Below, in pieces: positions 60,484-64,000 of a DNA stretch of 64,000 nucleotides (the stretch's first letter is position 1; every line of letters begins with the position of its first letter). The translations under genes were made by a program, and so were the position numbers. Under the pieces are notes generated by a model, which searched no databases, had not been told where the DNA came from, and was given only the letters and a program-made list of their open reading frames with translations. Source of the stretch: Archivesica marissinica (Eukaryota; Mollusca; Bivalvia; Venerida; Vesicomyidae). The stretch spans positions 99,110,362-99,174,361 of the forward strand of contig CM026390.1 in assembly GCA_014843695.1 (NCBI GenBank). The letters are read 5' to 3'.

Positions 60484-60836
60484 CTGATCATTTGATAGTG
60501 GGTTCACTGATGTGCTAAGTTTGAGGTAGATACCTTCAGTACCGCAGCTCACATTCAATGTACTTTGACTGTTGATTTGTAGTTCTCTTTCTGTGATGAT
60601 ATTCTCAATTACTGATGTATATCCATCAATGCAATGGTCGGTTGTCGTTGAGCAGTCTATTGCAGCCTTCCACCACAACCTCAGCACCTCTACAGAGAAA
60701 TCCAGTTCTGGTTCTGGCAATATTTCTGGTCCTTCAAGTCTTGGACTGCATTCAAGGAATGGTGATTGTGTGGTTGTCACTGGTTCAGGTGCAGTTGTGG
60801 GTTCGATTGTTGTTGTGGTATTGTATGTTGTTAGAT
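60484..60836 (-). CDS. Exon E2: Thr-rich linker and unrecognised Cys domain, first half
   Basis: Acceptor CTCTACTACAG|ATCT and donor GATCAG|GTTAGT; phase 1 to phase 0, 353 bp. It begins LTTYNTTTTIEPTTAPEP, continuing the mucin-like region, then FLECSPRLEGPEILPEPELD, VLRLWWKAAIDCSTTTDHC and NVSCGTEGIYLKLSTSVNPL. Four cysteines precede the junction with E3. Acidic-proline stretch then W-W core. Not assigned to a known family. Confidence 0.8.
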
Positions 60837-60954
60837 CTGTAGTAGAGGTAATTTGTGCTATAATGACTGAAGAAGTCGTAAATGTTATTATTTCTGAAAA
60901 AGTCCAGATGGACGAAACGTTTAATTAAATTTAATAATTTAGTTGACTTTATAC

Positions 60955-61299
60955 TAGGGATGGCAACGAATAGCGATTTTGCTATTCGAATAATTCGGTC
61001 GGGAAGGTATTCGAATATTCGATATTATTCTATCAAAAACTCAAAATCACTCTTATAAAAATTACCAAATTAACCTAATTTCTGTTTTACGCGTATACGG
61101 CATCCTCTTCCTATAAGGGGCGATTTGTTTTGTATTGTAACGTTTTATTATGTATTCAAAAGAAAACAACGTATCTGAATTTATGACAGTTTATTACATT
61201 TTTGCAAATATAATATTATTTTCATATATTCGAATACTGGAATAGTATTCGGATATTCGGAAATCCGAACGAATATTCGAATATTTGTTGCCAACCCTA
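60955..61299. mobile_element. 345-bp hAT-like MITE
   Basis: Inverted ends TAGGGATGGCAACGAATA and, on the other strand, TAGGGTTGGCAACAAATA. Flanks ctttatac (60947-60954) and gtttattc (61300-61307) match at 6 of 8 positions, consistent with an aged 8-bp duplication. The interior is rich in attcgaat palindromes. Confidence 0.78.
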
Positions 61300-61344
61300 G
61301 TTTATTCATTTATTCCAAGATATATGAAGAAGTTAGGACAGACT

Positions 61345-62480
61345 GGTGCAATGATGGAAGGAACTATGATATGCTGTGGTGGGATGATATAAGGAACTAG
61401 GAAATGCTGTGGTGAGATGATGGAAGGAATTAGAAAATTATGTGGTGGGATGTTGGAAGAAACAAGGACTGACTGTGGTGGGCTGATATAAGGAACTAGG
61501 AAATACTGTGGTGGGATGATGGTAGGAACAATGACATATAGTGCTGGGATGATGGAAGGACATGACAGACTGTAATTGGATGGTGGAAGGACATAGAACA
61601 GACTGTGGTGGGCTGATGGAAAGAATGAGGACATGCTGTGGTGGGATGATGGAAGGCATGAGGACATGCTGTGGTGGGATGATGGAAGGAATGAGGGCAT
61701 GCTGTGGTGGGATGATGGAAGGAATGAGGACATGCTGTGGTGGGATGACGGAAGGAATGAGGACATGCTGTGGTGGGATGACGGAAGGAATGAGGGCATG
61801 CTGTGGTGGGATGATGGAAGGAATGAGGGCATGCTGTGGTGGGATGACGGAAGGAATGAGGACATGCTGTGGTGGGATGATGGAAGGAATGAGGGCATGC
61901 TGTGGTGGGATGACGGAAGGAATGAGGACATGCTGTGGTGGGATGACGGAAGGAATGAGGACATGCTGTGGTGGGATGATGGAAGGCATGAGAACATGCT
62001 GTGGTGGGATGATGGAAGGAATGAGGACATGCTGTGGTGGGATGATGGAAGGAATGAGGGCATGCTGTGGTGGGATGACGGAAGGAATGAGGACATGCTG
62101 TGGTGGGATGATGGAAGGAATGAGGGCATGCTGTGGTGGGATGATGGAAGGAATGAGGGCATGCTGTGGTGGGATGACGGAAGGAATGAGGGCATGCTGT
62201 GGTGGGATGACGGAAGGAATGAGGACATGCTGTGGTGGGATGACGGAAGGAATGAGGGCATGCTGTGGTGGGATGACGGAAGGAATGAGGACATGCTGTG
62301 GTGGGATGACGGAAGGAATGAGGGCATGCTGTGGTGGGATGACGGAAGGAATGAGGACATGCTGTGGTGGGATGACAAGATGAAGAAGAACATGCTGGGA
62401 TGCTTTAAGGAACTGCAGTGTTGGAATGATGGAAGGAGCTAAGGTATACTGTTTTGTGAGGATGGAAGGAATGAGGACAG
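61345..62480. repeat. 33-bp minisatellite, about 32 copies
   Basis: Unit catgctgtggtgggatgatg plus gaaggaatgagga/ggc. Two alternating variants (gatgg/gacgg and gagga/gaggg). At the left edge (61345-61600) the units are diverged and irregular; this older part keeps aggaactaggaaat forms. Length 33 is a multiple of 3, so both strands keep long open frames (up to 363 codons) of simple repeats. It lies in the E1-E2 intron, without splice-site content I can see. Confidence 0.9.
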
Positions 62481-62590
62481 ATTGTGGTGAAATAATGTAC
62501 TAGGAAGGTAGGGTGAATGCCCAACTTAGACTACTATTCAAAGCATTTTATTACACAGTAAAGAAAAATATTAGCAGATTACTTAATTAC

Positions 62591-64000
62591 CTGAGGTTGT
62601 AACAGTGGTTTCTATTGGCCGTGTTATCTCACTCGTTACCGCCGGCTGTGTTGTTTCAGTGGTTTCTGTTGGCTCTGTAGTGATAGTGATTTCTGTCAGC
62701 TGTGTTGTCTCAGTGACCTCTGTTGGTTGTGTTATCACAGTGGTTTCTGTTGTTGGTGTTGTTTCAGTGGTTTCTGTTGGCTGTGTTCTCACAGTAGTTT
62801 CTGTTGGCTGTGTTCCGACAGTGGTTTCCTTTGGTTGTGTTGTCTCAGTTGTTTCTGTTGGTTGTGTTGTCTCATTGGATGTTGTTGGCTGTGTTGTCTC
62901 AGTGGTTTCTGTTGGTTGTGTTGTCTCAGTAGTTTCTGTTGGCTGTGTTGTCTCAGTTGTTTCTGTTGGTTGTGTTGTCTCATTGGATGTTGTTGGCTGT
63001 GTTGTCTCAGTGGTTTCTGTTGACTGTGTTGTCTCAGTGGTTTCTGTTGACTGTGTTGTCTCAGTGGTTTCTGTTGGCTGTGTTGTCTCAGTGGTTTCTG
63101 TTGACTGTGTTGTCTCAGTGGTTTCTGTTGACTGTGTTGTCTCAGTGGTTTCTGTTGACTGTGTTGTCTCAGTGGTTTCTGTTGGCTGTGTAGTCTTAGT
63201 GGTTCCTGTGGGCTGTGTTGTCTCTGGGGTGTCTGTGGGCTGTGTTGTCACAGGGGTTTCTGTGGGCTGTGTTGTCCCTGAGATGTTTGTGGGCTGTGTT
63301 GTCTCAGGGATTTTTGTTGGCTGTGTTGTCTCCAGTGTTTCTGTGGGCTGTGTTGTCTCCAGGGTTTCTGTGGGCTGTGTTGTCACAGTGGTTTCTGTTG
63401 GCTGTGTTGCTAAAGTTGTGTATGTTGGCTGTGTTATGACAGTGGTTTCTGTTGGCTGTGTTGTATCCACAGTTTCTGGTGGCTGTGTTTTTTCAGTTGC
63501 TTTTGTCGGCTGTGTTGTCTCGGGGGTTTCTATGGGATGTGTTATCTCAGTAGTTTCTTTTGGTTGTGTTGTCTCAGTTGTTTCTATTGAATGTGTTGTT
63601 ACAGTGGTTTCTGTCGGCTCTGTTGTCTCAGTGGTTTCTGTTGGCTGTGTTATCTCAGTTATTTCTGTTGGCTGTGTTGTCACAGTTGTTTCTGTTGGTT
63701 GTGTTATCTCAGTTGTTTCTGTCAGTTGTGTTGTATCAGTGATTTCTGTTGGTTGTGTTATTACAGTGGTGTCTGTTGGCTGTGTGGTTGTCATAGTGGG
63801 TTCTGTTGGCTGTGTTTCAGTGGTTTCTGTTAGTTGTGTTGTTACAGTGGTGTTTGTTGGTTGTGTTGTCTCAGTGGTTTCTGTTGGTTGTGTTGTCATA
63901 GTGGTTTCTGTTGGTTGTGTTGTCATAGTGGTTTCTGTTAGTTGTGTTGTTACAGTGGTGTCTGTTGGCTGTGTTGTCTCAGTGGTTTCTATTGGTTGTG
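62591..64000 (-). CDS. Exon E1 (partial): Thr/Pro-rich mucin-like region
   Basis: Open from the right edge to the donor ACCTCAG|GTAATT, phase 1 out, at least 1,410 bp with no stop. It encodes nine-residue repeats of the type TETTETTQP with variants (TTQSTETTE, TTQPTETPV, TVTTQPTET), about half threonine and no cysteine. Such tracts are heavily O-glycosylated stalks in mucins. The 27-bp period at DNA level is itself a minisatellite, but here, unlike in the introns, substitutions mostly keep Thr, Glu, Gln and Pro, and the exon ends in a correct donor in phase with E2. The start and signal peptide are outside the window. Confidence 0.85.

Larger units (their letters stand above)
14342..64000 (-). 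other. Gene span: SVEP1/polydom-like mosaic extracellular protein, 20 exons E1-E20, both ends outside the window
   Basis: This is the gene model assembled from the exons listed below. Each exon was bounded by an AG acceptor and a GT donor on the minus strand, and each neighbouring pair was checked for matching phase; all 19 junctions agree. The joined exons give about 1,590 codons without a stop: Thr-rich mucin region, unrecognised Cys domain, LU domain, polybasic linker, sushi-like tail, HYR, sushi, unrecognised region, two GCC2/GCC3 and eight EGF modules. From general knowledge, sushi-HYR-sushi-GCC2/GCC3-EGF is also the order in SVEP1/polydom, a large secreted adhesion protein. The start codon, signal peptide, promoter and 3' end are not in the window. 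Function is inferred from domains only: a secreted or surface-bound adhesion or recognition protein. Confidence 0.82.

Noticed and set aside
61302..62442. Ser/His/Pro-rich or Met/Cys/Gly-rich repeat proteins on either strand
   Set aside because: A 33-bp array gives open frames on both strands at once; lies between E1 and E2, whose phases match directly.

Overview
This window is animal genomic DNA. On the minus strand it carries 20 short, in-frame, GT-AG-bounded exons of one secreted or cell-surface mosaic protein, spread over about 50 kb of introns that consist mainly of minisatellite arrays. The modules (EGF, sushi, HYR, LU/Ly6, GCC2/GCC3), the tRNA-derived SINEs, a CR1/L2/Rex-like non-LTR remnant and many small terminal-inverted-repeat elements fit a lophotrochozoan, most probably a bivalve mollusc. 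The species is an inference; nothing here fixes it. There is no prokaryotic gene, operon, CRISPR array or complete tRNA/rRNA gene.

Gene layout, in transcription order from high to low coordinates. A Thr/Pro-rich mucin-like exon enters from beyond the right edge (62591-64000). Next come two exons of an unrecognised cysteine-containing domain (60484-60836, 59742-60057) and a Thr-rich linker leading into a ten-cysteine LU (uPAR/Ly6-type) domain split over 56801-56967 and 54439-54850. These are followed by a HYR domain over two exons (49843-50015, 48995-49070), a sushi domain (43861-44058), two exons of unrecognised sequence (40401-40585, 38138-38360), two GCC2/GCC3 (ephrin-receptor-like) exons (35210-35365, 34356-34517) and eight EGF-like modules (32414 down to 14342). 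I derived every exon border by eye. All 19 junctions keep the frame (phases from E1/E2: 1,0,1,0,1,0,1,1,0,1,1,1,1,2,0,1,0,1,1), which is strong support for the model. The order sushi-HYR-sushi-GCC2/GCC3-EGF resembles SVEP1/polydom; the mucin and LU parts at the N-terminal side are not part of the SVEP1 I know.

Repeats. Tandem arrays with units of about 23-84 bp fill roughly 41 kb of the 63 kb of called bases. Nearly every intron has one, usually touching or within about 100 bp of an exon. At least seven contain the adjacent splice site together with a piece of the exon (E5, E6, E9, E10, E13, E16, E18), so the introns carry long series of decoy donors or acceptors. This is the most unusual feature of the window.

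The left 19 kb holds exon E20 and its two flanking arrays twice, on either side of a 1000-N gap. The exon copies are identical and could not be spliced to each other in frame, so I read this as an unmerged assembly overlap (two haplotypes or two contig ends) more probably than a real duplication.

Mobile elements between the arrays include two hAT-type MITEs with 8-bp target duplications, a third probable hAT-type element, two TTAA-flanked MITEs, three TA-flanked pogo/Tigger-like elements (one keeping a possible transposase C-terminus), tRNA-derived SINEs with different heads and a shared 3' tail, and a broken non-LTR retrotransposon at about 57.9-59.3 kb.
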